A DNA stretch of 62,726 nucleotides from Crocosphaera sp. Lineage in GTDB: Bacteria; Cyanobacteriota; Cyanobacteriia; Cyanobacteriales; Microcystaceae. The notes below the pieces were generated by a model that was not told where the DNA came from, did not search any database, and worked only from the letters and a program-made list of their open reading frames with translations. The DNA lies in contig JASJDN010000026.1 of the NCBI GenBank assembly GCA_030065205.1, positions 1-62,726 on the forward strand. The letters are read 5' to 3'. The position numbers were made by a program, and so were the translations under genes. The stretch's first letter is position 1. Each line of letters opens with the position of its first letter. Shown here piece by piece: positions 8,440 to 17,315 of this stretch.

Positions 8440-10182
8440 TTAAGGCCGATGTGAGGCAACCTTGGGATTAGGTTTAGATGGACTACCTGATTCGTTGGAA
8501 CCATCCTCTAAAGTGCGTTGAACTTCAACAAAATCAGGTCTTTCTGCCGTTCCCATATTGAGAACAAATCCTAGTTCATCCCAGTGGTCAACCATATTGG
8601 TGTTGTACTGAAATCTTAGATGGGTGGTTAGTTCACTTGCACCATTATCAACGCCGATCCAGGGAACGTTTGTGGAACCATTGCGATTAACTTGCAGGGG
8701 ACGTTGAGCCGGCCACCAGTTAACATAGTCGCTATTGATATTTTGAAGGGGCTTTTGTACAGCACATTCATTAAAATCAGCCTGCCAAGGAAGGGCCATA
8801 AATTTAGTGAAATCTCCTGGTTCAAGTCCTTCCTCGATGGGGGTTGCTTCTACACTGAGGGGATAATCGTAGTCACGCTTTTTCAACCGGAATGGTTCGG
8901 CATAAATTTCTGATCGTCGTGCAAACCAGGTCATTTCAATTCCAGGGGCAAAGGCTGCTCCTGAACAGTTTTCTAAAGCTGCACGGGTTAAGGCATCTGG
9001 CACTGTTTCTGGGGGTTCAGTGGTTGTGGTGATACCCTGATTGTACTGTGTAGCAAAGAACATCTGGGTTTCGGTAAAGGTAACATATTTGCTTTCTTTG
9101 TCCGTCCCGACGACGCTATTAGCTGAACCATCCCCTGACAGCATGGGCATAAATGCTGGCCCAGAACCCAGTTCGTTAGCTTGCTCAGGCGATCGCATCA
9201 AGCCATAATAATTGTTCGATAGGCTATCACCATACTTAAACTTATGCTGCATAACATCCTTACTAACTGCCCCATAGGGATAGGCCCGATCAAGGATGCG
9301 TTGAACTTCTGATTCAGGGTGAGTCTGGTATGTGGTTTGATAATCCCCATTGTTGTGGATATCTGGGCGATAGTCAGGGAAGGTTCGCACCGCAACATCA
9401 AAGATCACATCATACATGGTGATTTGAGGCACAATTTCCGGGGCAAAACGGGGAGGGGTGACTGCTACCCAAGCTGTAGCTGCTTCTACTGTGTCACCAT
9501 TACTCAAGACAACTTTGGCGGAAACAGGGCCATCAGAGGTATCGTCCCACCAGTTATCATTATTGACATAATCAATATCGTTTGCCGGTGGATAGGTTAG
9601 ATCGGTTCCTGAATTGCCATAACCACCTACGACAATTAACTGTCCTTGAGTATCTGTATAAATTTCTCCGAGGGAATCAATCTGATTAGGTGATAGAGTT
9701 GTGGGGGGAAAGGTCATCACATAACCCTCTGGGGGGGTGGAACTGCGACTAAACTCGGCAGTTTGATTAGCACCAGTTAAGGTTCTCGGTCCTGGATCGG
9801 TAATTAATTTGGTTGCTCTTTCAGCAGGATCGCTAATACTGCTATTACGCAAGGGACTGGTGGGAGGATAGGTTCCTTCTCCCTTGACAGGTTCAAAATT
9901 GTGCCAAACCGCTTTTTTGTTGGCAAGGTGAACTGTCCACTCGATTCTGTCAACCCCATTTTCTCCAGGGATTACCTCATAGGGATCACCTCCCGCTTCT
10001 GGATAGCAATAAACTCGAAACTTTACCCCTTGACGTTTCATCAGTTGATTAGCATCTCGGAAATCATCGGGAAAGGTCCCACTGGGTAATTCACCAGTGG
10101 TTTCAGGAGCAAGGTAGTATTCTGGACTATTCCCGACGCGAGCAACTCCGATGGCCGGAAAAATTTTGTAAGTATCTGCCAT
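8440..10182 (-). CDS. LodA/GoxA-like CTQ-dependent amino-acid oxidase
   Basis: 580 aa. It starts with the LodA/GoxA signature (IFPAIGVARVGNSPEYY), and both presumptive CTQ residues are visible: Cys406 in ENCSGAAFAPGIEMTW and Trp466 in MALPWQADFNEC, 60 residues apart. That is close to the spacing I recall for Marinomonas LodA. Family enzymes oxidise a free amino acid (lysine in LodA, glycine in GoxA) to a semialdehyde or oxoacid, ammonia and H2O2, and are often antimicrobial. Substrate cannot be read from sequence. There is no obvious signal peptide, in line with non-classical secretion reported for LodA. The LodB-like maturase follows. Confidence 0.85.
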   Translation of the reverse strand: MADTYKIFPAIGVARVGNSPEYYLAPETTGELPSGTFPDDFRDANQLMKRQGVKFRVYCYPEAGGDPYEVIPGENGVDRIEWTVHLANKKAVWHNFEPVKGEGTYPPTSPLRNSSISDPAERATKLITDPGPRTLTGANQTAEFSRSSTPPEGYVMTFPPTTLSPNQIDSLGEIYTDTQGQLIVVGGYGNSGTDLTYPPANDIDYVNNDNWWDDTSDGPVSAKVVLSNGDTVEAATAWVAVTPPRFAPEIVPQITMYDVIFDVAVRTFPDYRPDIHNNGDYQTTYQTHPESEVQRILDRAYPYGAVSKDVMQHKFKYGDSLSNNYYGLMRSPEQANELGSGPAFMPMLSGDGSANSVVGTDKESKYVTFTETQMFFATQYNQGITTTTEPPETVPDALTRAALENCSGAAFAPGIEMTWFARRSEIYAEPFRLKKRDYDYPLSVEATPIEEGLEPGDFTKFMALPWQADFNECAVQKPLQNINSDYVNWWPAQRPLQVNRNGSTNVPWIGVDNGASELTTHLRFQYNTNMVDHWDELGFVLNMGTAERPDFVEVQRTLEDGSNESGSPSKPNPKVASHRP

Positions 10183-10698
10183 GTTTTAATCCTTAACAGA
10201 AGTTTTCTAGATCACTATCGAACCAGAAAAACTGGTTCATAGGAATAAGAGACGTTTCCCCATCGATCTAGCTGTCTAAATTATTTCATCTTCCTGTAGC
10301 GAAAGCCTATTTTAATTCCTTAAGAAAAGATAACAAAACCTGAGTTCGGGATTAGGAGTTGGGAGGATGCTACGCGCACCTTCGGTGGCAAAGTTAAAGC
10401 TATTCTTTTTTGTTTTTTGAACTCTTAACTTTTCTGACTAATTTACGTTGTTGACAAGCTAAATGATTTGGTCTATTACCATAAATCTTTTTTCGGATGA
10501 TTAACGCTTGAAAAACTAAAAGACCTTAAGGGAATTTATGAATAACTAGCAACAATTTTGGAATCTCAAACCTCTATTATCTCATTGCAAAAACAATAAA
10601 CCCGAACCCTAAACTCACGTGAAAATGCGGGCATTTATGTTAGGATTTTTAGGTAGGGTCTTTACCCTGACATTTTTTGATAAACCATTTGATCAATA
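10183..10698. other. 516-base intergenic region upstream of asnS
   Basis: No full-length gene is visible. A small GC-rich repeat with CACC-TTC-GGTG (about 10366-10390) resembles the element at the right end of the window (62637-62660). Close to asnS there is a 20-codon reading frame (10637-10699) and a short hairpin, AGGGT-CTTT-ACCCT (10655-10668), followed a few bases later by six T residues. Confidence 0.5.
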
Positions 10699-10699
10699 A
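10637..10699 (+). other. Possible 20-codon leader ORF overlapping the asnS start
   Basis: An ATG at 10637 opens a 20-residue frame whose TAA stop (10697-10699) overlaps the asnS ATG by one base (TAATG), the geometry of translational coupling. It spans the AGGGT/ACCCT hairpin. There is no clear Shine-Dalgarno, and no asparagine codon run that would suggest attenuation. It may be chance. Confidence 0.25.
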
Positions 10700-12090
10700 T
10701 GCAAAGCAAACGAGTTAGAGACATCTTACGCCATGGCCAACCCGATGAAACCGTTACCATTAAAGGGTGGGTACGCACAAAACGGGAATTAAAAGAATTT
10801 GCGTTTATGGAAGTGAATGACGGTTCCTCTCTCAACAGTTTACAGGTTGTCCTCGATGAAACCGTCCCTAACTATCAAGATATTCTCAAACTCCTTAATA
10901 CTGGGGCTTCTGTGGAAGTTTCAGGAAGCCTAGTACAATCCCCCGGAAAAGGCCAAACCATCGAGTTAAAGGCTGCTACAGTGGAGGTATATGGCACATC
11001 TGACCCCGAAACCTATCCCCTCCAGAAAAAACGCCACTCCTTTGAATTTTTACGCACTATCGGACATTTGCGATCGCGTACGAATACATTAGGGGCGGTG
11101 ATGCGCGTTAGAAATGCTTGTGCAACGGCAATTCATAACTTTTTTCAAGAACGGGATTTTATCTGGGTTCATACTCCTATTATTACCGCAAGTGATTGCG
11201 AAGGGGCAGGGGAATTATTCACTGTCACTAATTTTGATTTAGACAATATTCCCAAAGATAAACAACAGAAAATAGACTATAATCAAGACTTTTTTGGTAA
11301 GCAAGCTTATTTAACCGTAAGTGGACAATTAGAAGCCGAAGTTATGGCTATGGCGTTTCAAAATGTTTATACGTTTGGACCGACTTTTCGAGCAGAAAAT
11401 TCTAACACCTCTCGTCATTTAGCTGAATTTTGGATGGTCGAACCAGAAATGGCGTTTTGTGATATTGAAGGGGATCAAGATTTAGCAGAAGAATTCTTAA
11501 AATACATTTTTAAATATGTGTTAGAAACCTGTCCTGAAGACATGGAGTTTTTCAACAAACGTATTGATAAATCGGTGTTAGAAACAGCAGATAATATTAT
11601 TAATAACGAATTTGAAAGAATCACTTATACAAAGGCCATTGAGTTACTGGAAAAATCTAATAAGAAGTTTGAGTATGCAGTAGAATGGGGCATTGATTTA
11701 CAATCGGAACATGAGCGATATTTGGCAGAAGAACTATTTAAAAAGCCTTTAATTGTTACGAATTATCCTGCTGCCATTAAAGCCTTTTATATGCGTTTAA
11801 ATGATGATCATAAAACCGTTGCTGCTATGGATGTATTAGCCCCCAAAATTGGTGAAATTATTGGCGGTTCACAACGGGAAGAAAGACTGGATGTCTTAGA
11901 AAAACGCATCAATGAAATGGATATTATTGCCGATGATTTGTGGTGGTATTTAGACCTAAGAAAATATGGAACTGTACCCCATGCAGGATTTGGTTTAGGG
12001 TTTGAAAGGGTGGTACAATTTATGACAGGAATGGGTAACATTCGAGATGTCATTCCTTTCCCCCGTACTCCTTTAAGTGCAGAATTTTAG
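10699..12090 (+). CDS. asnS: Asparaginyl-tRNA synthetase
   Basis: 463-aa class IIb aminoacyl-tRNA synthetase charging tRNA-Asn. The N-terminal OB-fold anticodon-binding domain (residues about 15-100) opens with [18 protein letters not shown]. The catalytic domain has class II motif 2 in [29 protein letters not shown] sequence (about residues 232-255) and motif 3 at the C-terminus ([21 protein letters not shown]). The AsnRS rather than AspRS identity is supported by the short length and the [12 protein letters not shown] block. Monocistronic in appearance. Confidence 0.97.
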   Translation: MQSKRVRDILRHGQPDETVTIKGWVRTKRELKEFAFMEVNDGSSLNSLQVVLDETVPNYQDILKLLNTGASVEVSGSLVQSPGKGQTIELKAATVEVYGTSDPETYPLQKKRHSFEFLRTIGHLRSRTNTLGAVMRVRNACATAIHNFFQERDFIWVHTPIITASDCEGAGELFTVTNFDLDNIPKDKQQKIDYNQDFFGKQAYLTVSGQLEAEVMAMAFQNVYTFGPTFRAENSNTSRHLAEFWMVEPEMAFCDIEGDQDLAEEFLKYIFKYVLETCPEDMEFFNKRIDKSVLETADNIINNEFERITYTKAIELLEKSNKKFEYAVEWGIDLQSEHERYLAEELFKKPLIVTNYPAAIKAFYMRLNDDHKTVAAMDVLAPKIGEIIGGSQREERLDVLEKRINEMDIIADDLWWYLDLRKYGTVPHAGFGLGFERVVQFMTGMGNIRDVIPFPRTPLSAEF

Positions 12091-12341
12091 ATATTCTTTT
12101 AGGGTGGGCAGTTCCTAGATTTAAACTTGAATTGAACTATTTGAATGATAAACTGTTCGCCGTTTCTAAAGAACCCTACCATATAGACTATCATCTTAAA
12201 TCTAACGCCCATCACCCTCAAAGGCTAAGAAATATGCTAAGAAATATGTAGACAATTTAATTTTTTTTACTGTTTTTCTAAATACGACCAGATATTTAAT
12301 GAGACTATTATAATTTATTGTTAATCGTAAATTGACAATTG

Positions 12342-12974
12342 ATGAAAATCATGGTTAAAAAACTTCTCGTTACTGGTACTCTAACATCAATAGCACTGTT
12401 AATAACAACTCCTGTTAATGCTACTAATATAAAATCAGGTATCCTTCGTTTCACGTCAGATAACCCAGACTTAGAACAAACATCAGGGACTTTTCAATTT
12501 GACAAGGGTAGCAGTTTTTTTGTAGAAGGTCGACAGATATTTGCTTTATCAAGCATTAATATACAAACTCCCTTTGGCACTAATTATTCTGATGATGATA
12601 TTTTGCTTAGTATATGGGATTTTGAACCAAACTCTAGGACTATCCCTGTATTTTCTCCTTCACAAAATAGGTTAGCAAGATTAGTCATTCAATTAGATTT
12701 TAGTGATGGAGGTGAACCTGAAGAAGTCTTATTTTTCGATACTTTAGATTTTCAAAATCCTGATCCAATGTCTAGCACTTTTACTGATAGTATGTCACTT
12801 AGTGGTGATACCTATAGTGAGTCTGTTATTTCAGTTCTTCCTTTTTCTGGGTTTGATAGTGGTACTTACGTAGCTACGGTTGTTCCTGAACCTTTAACTG
12901 TTTTGGGAGCGGTTACAGCATTGGCTTTAGGAACAGGTTTTAAACGTGAATTAAGGAAAGCTAAAAAACGATAA
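12342..12974 (+). CDS. PEP-CTERM sorted exported protein
   Basis: 210 aa from the ATG at 12342 (a TTG directly before it is also possible). An N-terminal signal peptide is visible (hydrophobic residues about 8-25, cleavage likely after VNA). The C-terminus reads VVPEPLTVLGAVTALALG followed by basic residues (about 180-210): a PEP-CTERM signal, which in known systems is recognised by an exosortase. The middle (low-charge, Asp/Ser/Thr rich) has no recognisable catalytic domain. No exosortase gene is in this window. Confidence 0.8.
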   Translation: MKIMVKKLLVTGTLTSIALLITTPVNATNIKSGILRFTSDNPDLEQTSGTFQFDKGSSFFVEGRQIFALSSINIQTPFGTNYSDDDILLSIWDFEPNSRTIPVFSPSQNRLARLVIQLDFSDGGEPEEVLFFDTLDFQNPDPMSSTFTDSMSLSGDTYSESVISVLPFSGFDSGTYVATVVPEPLTVLGAVTALALGTGFKRELRKAKKR

Positions 12975-13058
12975 AAACATTTACGTATAAGAAATTTCAA
13001 GCCATATTTATGTTATCTTTGTCAGGTGGACGTTCCCACCCTACCTTTAAAGAAAATT

Positions 13059-13433
13059 ATGTCTATAGAAGCTACAATTTCTGATTATTATAACAGTTTA
13101 GCTGCCATGAATCCTCAAGGTTGGTTAAACAGTTTAGCTGATGACGCAGCTATTTATGATCCCGTAGGTAAACCCGCTTTAAACCCAGAAAAAGATTCAG
13201 AAAAGTTGTTTACTATTCTTACTAATTTTTACAGTAAATTTGAGATAGAAAGAGAATCATTATTTATCGTTAACAATGAAGCTGCGGTAAAATGGAAAAT
13301 GACTGTTGTTTCTAAGAATGGTAAAGAAGCAAAAGCTGAAGGTATTACCACCTTTAAACTCAATGAAGCCGAAAAAATTGCAGAAGTTAAAGCTTATTGG
13401 GACGAAAATCAATTAAAATCACAATTAATGTAG
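13059..13433 (+). CDS. NTF2-like / SnoaL-fold protein
   Basis: 124 aa from the ATG at 13059; an upstream in-frame GTG (13026) would add 11 residues that lie in a repeat-like GGTGG...CCCACC palindrome, so I prefer the ATG. The sequence has the small NTF2-like alpha+beta pattern: an N-terminal helix (ISDYYNSLAAMNPQGWLNSL), an Asp-Pro-Val-Gly strand (AIYDPVGKP) and C-terminal beta strands with EAKAEGITTFKLNEAEKI. Family members include ketosteroid isomerase-like enzymes and ligand-binding proteins; no specific function can be given. A 38-codon membrane ORF follows after 13 bases. Confidence 0.65.
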   Translation: MSIEATISDYYNSLAAMNPQGWLNSLADDAAIYDPVGKPALNPEKDSEKLFTILTNFYSKFEIERESLFIVNNEAAVKWKMTVVSKNGKEAKAEGITTFKLNEAEKIAEVKAYWDENQLKSQLM

Positions 13434-13446
13434 GAGAAAACCACAA

Positions 13447-13563
13447 ATGACAGAACCACCAAAAGAAAAAAACATCATTCCCATTAGTCCACAAACCGCA
13501 GTTTTAATTATCAGTTTGTTGATTTTATTGCCTTTATTGTTAACAGGATTTTTTGCTCATTAA
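13447..13563 (+). CDS. 38-residue single-pass membrane protein, unknown
   Basis: A short frame starting ATG at 13447 and ending TAA at 13561-13563. The first 18 residues are polar (MTEPPKEKNIIPISPQTA), followed by one clear transmembrane helix of Leu/Ile (residues about 19-36). An AGGAG sequence at 13433-13437 is placed as a ribosome binding site. It sits 13 bases behind the NTF2-like gene, so it is probably co-transcribed. It is the size class of cyanobacterial photosystem or complex-I small subunits, but I do not recognise it as any of them. Confidence 0.6.
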   Translation: MTEPPKEKNIIPISPQTAVLIISLLILLPLLLTGFFAH

Positions 13564-13609
13564 CTAACAAAATAAAAAATGAAATTTAAGATAATTAATA
13601 CTAACTGAA

Positions 13610-14071
13610 ATGAATAAAACGTTATATGAATTAGACTTTGGAGAATGGATCGAACAACAAGCGATCGCACTCAAAAATCAAGATGCTAGTGCTTTAGATT
13701 GGTGTAACTTACAAGAGGAAATAGAGTCATTAGGAGCAAGGGATAAACGAGGAATTAACAGTCTTACTCGCCAACTATTAGCTCATTTACTATTATATAC
13801 TTATTGGTCTATTAATCGAGATTTTTATCTCTCTGGTTGGAAAATTTACATCAATAATTTTAGAAATGACTTATCTGATTTTTTAGATTCTAATAATTAT
13901 TATAAACATTTTAAGACCAATATTGACAAGAATTATGGTAAAGCTTTAAAACAGGTACAATTAAAAGCTGAAAACGTTAATTTATCTTTTAATTTACCCT
14001 TAAAATGTCCATTCACAATTGAACAAATATTAGATGATGATTGGTATCCAAATTTTAGAGACTTTTCTTGA
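13610..14071 (+). CDS. DUF29 family protein
   Basis: 153 aa with the hallmark DUF29 architecture: an N-terminal LYELDFGEWIEQQAIALKNQD block, the central LQEEIESLGARDKRGINSLTRQLLAHLL helix, and a C-terminal Pro/Cys segment ending in LDDDWYP. The DUF29 family is expanded in cyanobacteria and has no experimentally assigned role that I can cite; it is probably helical and cytoplasmic. The start ATG at 13610 fits family N-termini. Confidence 0.85.
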   Translation: MNKTLYELDFGEWIEQQAIALKNQDASALDWCNLQEEIESLGARDKRGINSLTRQLLAHLLLYTYWSINRDFYLSGWKIYINNFRNDLSDFLDSNNYYKHFKTNIDKNYGKALKQVQLKAENVNLSFNLPLKCPFTIEQILDDDWYPNFRDFS

Positions 14072-14159
14072 ATAAAATGCCAATTTTGAGACAGAGAAAT
14101 GTGACCATCTTGCTCACTGTATTAACAATAAAGGAGGTAGGTTTTGTCTCATTTTGATG

Positions 14160-14405
14160 TTAATTAACTATATGTGAGGAAAGATTATCGTATCTTGGAA
14201 AAAAATCTTGAAACGTTTGGGGAAGATTCAGAATTTCTTTCAATAAATCTTGAGAATTAATACCAAAAGCAAACTGTAATAATAAGACAATAACTACGAT
14301 AGCTAAAGCTGTTGTAGCTGTTGACTTAATCACAGTAAACAGCCAACGAAATACTAAAAAAGAAACTAATAAAGCAGCAACAAATAGAATTAAATTTATC
14401 GGCAT
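14160..14405 (-). CDS. Small membrane protein, unknown
   Basis: 81 aa from an ATG at 14405; a GTG seven codons further upstream is a possible longer start. Two hydrophobic segments are evident (LILFVAALLVSFLVFRWLF and ATTALAIVVIVLLLQFAF), followed by a short amphipathic tail with repeated Leu-Pro and Phe residues (LLKEILNLPQTFQDFFP). I do not recognise the family. It lies 44 bases beyond the end of dxr on the same strand and could be in its transcript. Confidence 0.5.
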   Translation of the reverse strand: MPINLILFVAALLVSFLVFRWLFTVIKSTATTALAIVVIVLLLQFAFGINSQDLLKEILNLPQTFQDFFPRYDNLSSHIVN

Positions 14406-14469
14406 ATTCTTGACTTGAAGTAACACAGTCTTCTAGACTGTCGCAAGCAGGATGCTTGCGTCACAGTCA

Positions 14470-15666
14470 CTACTTTACAGAAACCACTTTACTTTCTTTT
14501 CCTAAAGCTTCAGCCGCTATTAAAACTGTCTTCCTAGCCCAATTATCTGCTTCTAAAATATCCTCTAAACTAGGAGTTGAAGGGTTATCATCTCTAAAAT
14601 CATCACAGGTTTTTTCAATCACTTTAGGAATATCTAAAAAGGCGATTTTTTCAGCTAAAAATAAGGCAACTGCTTGCTCATTGGCTGCATTTAAAACCGC
14701 CGGCATTGCCCCTCCGGTTTGCCCTGCTGCATAAGCCAACTGCATACAAGGATATTTATCGTGATCCGGTTCTCTAAAGGTTAAACTACCTGCTTTTACT
14801 AAGTCTAATTGTTCCCAGTCTGTATCAAGTCTTTCCGGCCAAGACAAAGCATATAATAAAGGGAGACGCATATCTGGCCATCCCAACTGTGCTAAAACTG
14901 ACGTATCTTGTAACTCAATTAAAGAATGAATAATACTTTGAGGATGGATAACAATATCAATATTTTCATAGTCCATTCCAAACAAAAAATGGGCTTCAAT
15001 TACTTCTAACCCTTTATTCATTAAAGTAGCAGAATCAACGGTTATTTTTTGACCCATTGACCAGTTAGGATGTTTGAGGGCATCTTGTACCGTAACATAC
15101 TTTAATTGTTCAACCGGCCAGTCACGAAATGCACCCCCAGAAGCGGTTAAAATAATGCGTCGTAACCCCCCATCTGGAACCCCCTGTAAACATTGAAAAA
15201 TAGCCGAATGTTCCGAGTCTGCTGGTAATAATTTTACCCCATGTTTTTCGATCAAAGGTAACACCACTGGCCCCCCTGCAATGAGGGTTTCTTTATTCGC
15301 TAAAGCAATATCTTTTCCAGCTTCTATCGCTGCAATAGTCGGCAATAAACCGGCACATCCCACAATACCCGTGACCACACTCTCCGCATCCCCGTGACGG
15401 GCAACTTCTGCCACACCATCTTCCCCTGCTAAAATGATAGGAGAATAGTCCATCGTTGCGATCGCGTCTTTGAGGGTTCCTAGTTTGCTCTCATCGCAAA
15501 TTGCCACAATCTCAGGACGAAACTGTTGGACTTGGGTAGCTAATAACTCAACATTAGAACGAGTTGCCAAACCCACCACTTGAAATTGTTCGGGGTATTG
15601 GTTAACAATATCTAGGGTTTGGGTGCCAATGGAACCAGTAGAGCCAAGGATAGAAATCTTTTTCAC
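14470..15666 (-). CDS. dxr: 1-deoxy-D-xylulose 5-phosphate reductoisomerase
   Basis: 398-aa enzyme converting DXP to 2-C-methyl-D-erythritol 4-phosphate with NADPH, the committed step of the MEP isoprenoid pathway feeding carotenoid, phytol and quinone synthesis. It opens with the nucleotide-binding [15 protein letters not shown]. The active-site blocks are visible: [14 protein letters not shown] near residue 115, [17 protein letters not shown] near 147, LTASGGAFR near 173, [23 protein letters not shown] near 200. Standard length, no anomalies. Confidence 0.97.
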   Translation of the reverse strand: MKKISILGSTGSIGTQTLDIVNQYPEQFQVVGLATRSNVELLATQVQQFRPEIVAICDESKLGTLKDAIATMDYSPIILAGEDGVAEVARHGDAESVVTGIVGCAGLLPTIAAIEAGKDIALANKETLIAGGPVVLPLIEKHGVKLLPADSEHSAIFQCLQGVPDGGLRRIILTASGGAFRDWPVEQLKYVTVQDALKHPNWSMGQKITVDSATLMNKGLEVIEAHFLFGMDYENIDIVIHPQSIIHSLIELQDTSVLAQLGWPDMRLPLLYALSWPERLDTDWEQLDLVKAGSLTFREPDHDKYPCMQLAYAAGQTGGAMPAVLNAANEQAVALFLAEKIAFLDIPKVIEKTCDDFRDDNPSTPSLEDILEADNWARKTVLIAAEALGKESKVVSVK

Positions 15667-15900
15667 GATACTGCATTATTAAACTGGGGATCACCTATCA
15701 CTATAAAGCGATCAGGTGCATCTGCAAAGGGTCAATTTTTTTTTAAAAGATATTAAGCTGTTAGGGAAACCGCACCAAGAGAGAGATAATACTTTTGACG
15801 TTTGACTTCTAACTTTTGACTTGTGAATAAACCCTCTCCCCGTCTCCCTTTCCCCCTGTCTCCCTGTCAGTCTAATCTAGCAATTTAGAGGCTGAACAGC

Positions 15901-16773
15901 TTACTGAGATTCCATCCATTTAATACATTTTGTCATGGCTTGTTTCATGGTTTCTCTGTCATTATGATAGCGACGACCATGACCCGGTAATACCCATTCA
16001 AAAGAATAATTGGCTAATTTTTTCATAGAAATAATTTGTTTTGACCAATCATACCAACAGAAACGATGAAAACCATAGAGATGATTTAAGTAAGAAGACC
16101 AAGCTAAATGATCTCCTGTAAATAAATAGGTTTCTTTATATAAAAGAACGGTGTGGCCTTTAGTATGCCCAGAAACAGGAATAATCAATATATCAGGGGC
16201 AAAATTAATAGGTTTATCTCCTGATAATTGAATTTCTACCCCTTGGGTTTTTTCACTGATATCATCAATATGTAATACTCTTTCACAGCCAAAATGGTCA
16301 GCAAATTTTTCATGATCCGCCACATCATCTTTATGGGTTAAATATAAGTATTTAATTCCACCTTTAGCTTCCAATTGTTTTACTAAGGGGGGAGAAAAGC
16401 GCGGGGAATCAATTAATATATGTCCTTCCTCCCGTTCAATAAAATAAGTGGCTGCGCCAAAAGATTTTTCTGAATGATAACCACAATGGTAAACATTTTC
16501 AGCAATAGGTAATGGAAATCTTTGCTGAATTTCTTTGATATTCTTGGGTTTTTCTACTGTTCCAATAGAAGCAGTGGGACAAGACAGTAACGCTTCATAA
16601 GCTTCTAAAATTTCTCTAGTTTCTGTCGGTTGATGATAGACTGCTGATTGATTTCCTTCTCGATGAAATACCTTCGGAGACATCCAACGACAGGTATCGC
16701 AGTCAATACAACTATTATCAACATAAAAGTTACCAGAAACGTTTTCAGAACGACGTTTTTCTAAAGTAGCCAT
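15901..16773 (-). CDS. Ferredoxin-domain MBL-fold metallohydrolase
   Basis: 290 aa fusion. An N-terminal ferredoxin-like domain has CIDCDTC (residues about 22-28) and a later LLSCPTASIG, enough cysteines for one 4Fe-4S cluster. The rest is a metallo-beta-lactamase fold: HKDDVADH near residue 147, GHTKGHT near 205, FTGDHLAW near 220 and a final LPGHGRRYHND. The first motif is a variant of HxHxDH (HxxxxxDH), so metal coordination may differ from glyoxalase II. The combination is widespread in cyanobacteria; the substrate is unknown. The next gene upstream on this strand encodes an 81-aa membrane protein 36 bases away, so the two are probably co-transcribed. Confidence 0.8.
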   Translation of the reverse strand: MATLEKRRSENVSGNFYVDNSCIDCDTCRWMSPKVFHREGNQSAVYHQPTETREILEAYEALLSCPTASIGTVEKPKNIKEIQQRFPLPIAENVYHCGYHSEKSFGAATYFIEREEGHILIDSPRFSPPLVKQLEAKGGIKYLYLTHKDDVADHEKFADHFGCERVLHIDDISEKTQGVEIQLSGDKPINFAPDILIIPVSGHTKGHTVLLYKETYLFTGDHLAWSSYLNHLYGFHRFCWYDWSKQIISMKKLANYSFEWVLPGHGRRYHNDRETMKQAMTKCIKWMESQ

Positions 16774-16809
16774 AATTATTTTGTATGATTTGAAAATGGT
16801 TAGTTTATT

Positions 16810-17055
16810 TTAAGAATTAGAATCAAGTTTTTGAGAAAGTTTATTAATTCCCCAACTGAGAATGGCTCCTAAAAAGAGAATCCCAATGGCAGGATTAAAC
16901 ACAGGTTGCCACAGTTGGTACCAGAGATCAAAACCCAGAGGAACACCTAGAGAACGACCAATAACTGCAGCCATAAACCAAAAAAAAGCCAAAAAGATTA
17001 AAAATACATCTGCCACTAATAAGCGATTTAACCAAGTTAAAATTGTTTCTCTCAT
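16810..17055 (-). CDS. Small two-TM membrane protein, conserved hypothetical
   Basis: 81 aa with a good AAGGA ribosome binding site before the ATG at 17055. Two long hydrophobic helices are seen (VADVFLIFLAFFWFMAAVIG and PAIGILFLGAILSWGINKL), joined by a Trp-rich loop (YQLWQPVFNP). No catalytic motif. It precedes the ferredoxin-MBL gene by 36 bases and probably shares its transcript. It is divergent from glnA, so the intervening 260 bases hold both promoters. Confidence 0.65.
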   Translation of the reverse strand: MRETILTWLNRLLVADVFLIFLAFFWFMAAVIGRSLGVPLGFDLWYQLWQPVFNPAIGILFLGAILSWGINKLSQKLDSNS

Positions 17056-17226
17056 TATTTCCTTCTTGATTTTCCTCCATTTTAAACTGCTATCTGCGTT
17101 CTGCTTTTTCCATTTATTGTCTTGTGGCAGTTTGATACAATTCTTTATATTAAAGATTATAGTCCCCAGTGGTAACGATCTGGTGTAAAAACTTAGTATT
17201 ATCTACAGGTTTTGAGGGGATAAACT

Positions 17227-17268
17227 GTAGCGAAATATACAAAATTTAGCAAAATCTATCTTTACTAT
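17227..17268 (+). promoter_or_regulatory. NtcA-activated promoter of glnA
   Basis: TGTA-N8-TACA with core GTA at 17227-17229 and TAC at 17238-17240 is a perfect NtcA box. Exactly 22 bases after it lies TACTAT (17263-17268), matching the TAN3T -10 element of class II NtcA promoters. The predicted transcription start is near 17275, giving a leader of about 40 bases. The ribosome site AAGGAG is at 17304-17309. NtcA responds to 2-oxoglutarate and induces glnA under nitrogen limitation. Confidence 0.88.
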
Positions 17269-17315
17269 CAATAATTTGAAGCAGACGTATATATTGATAC
17301 CCCAAGGAGTCTTTC

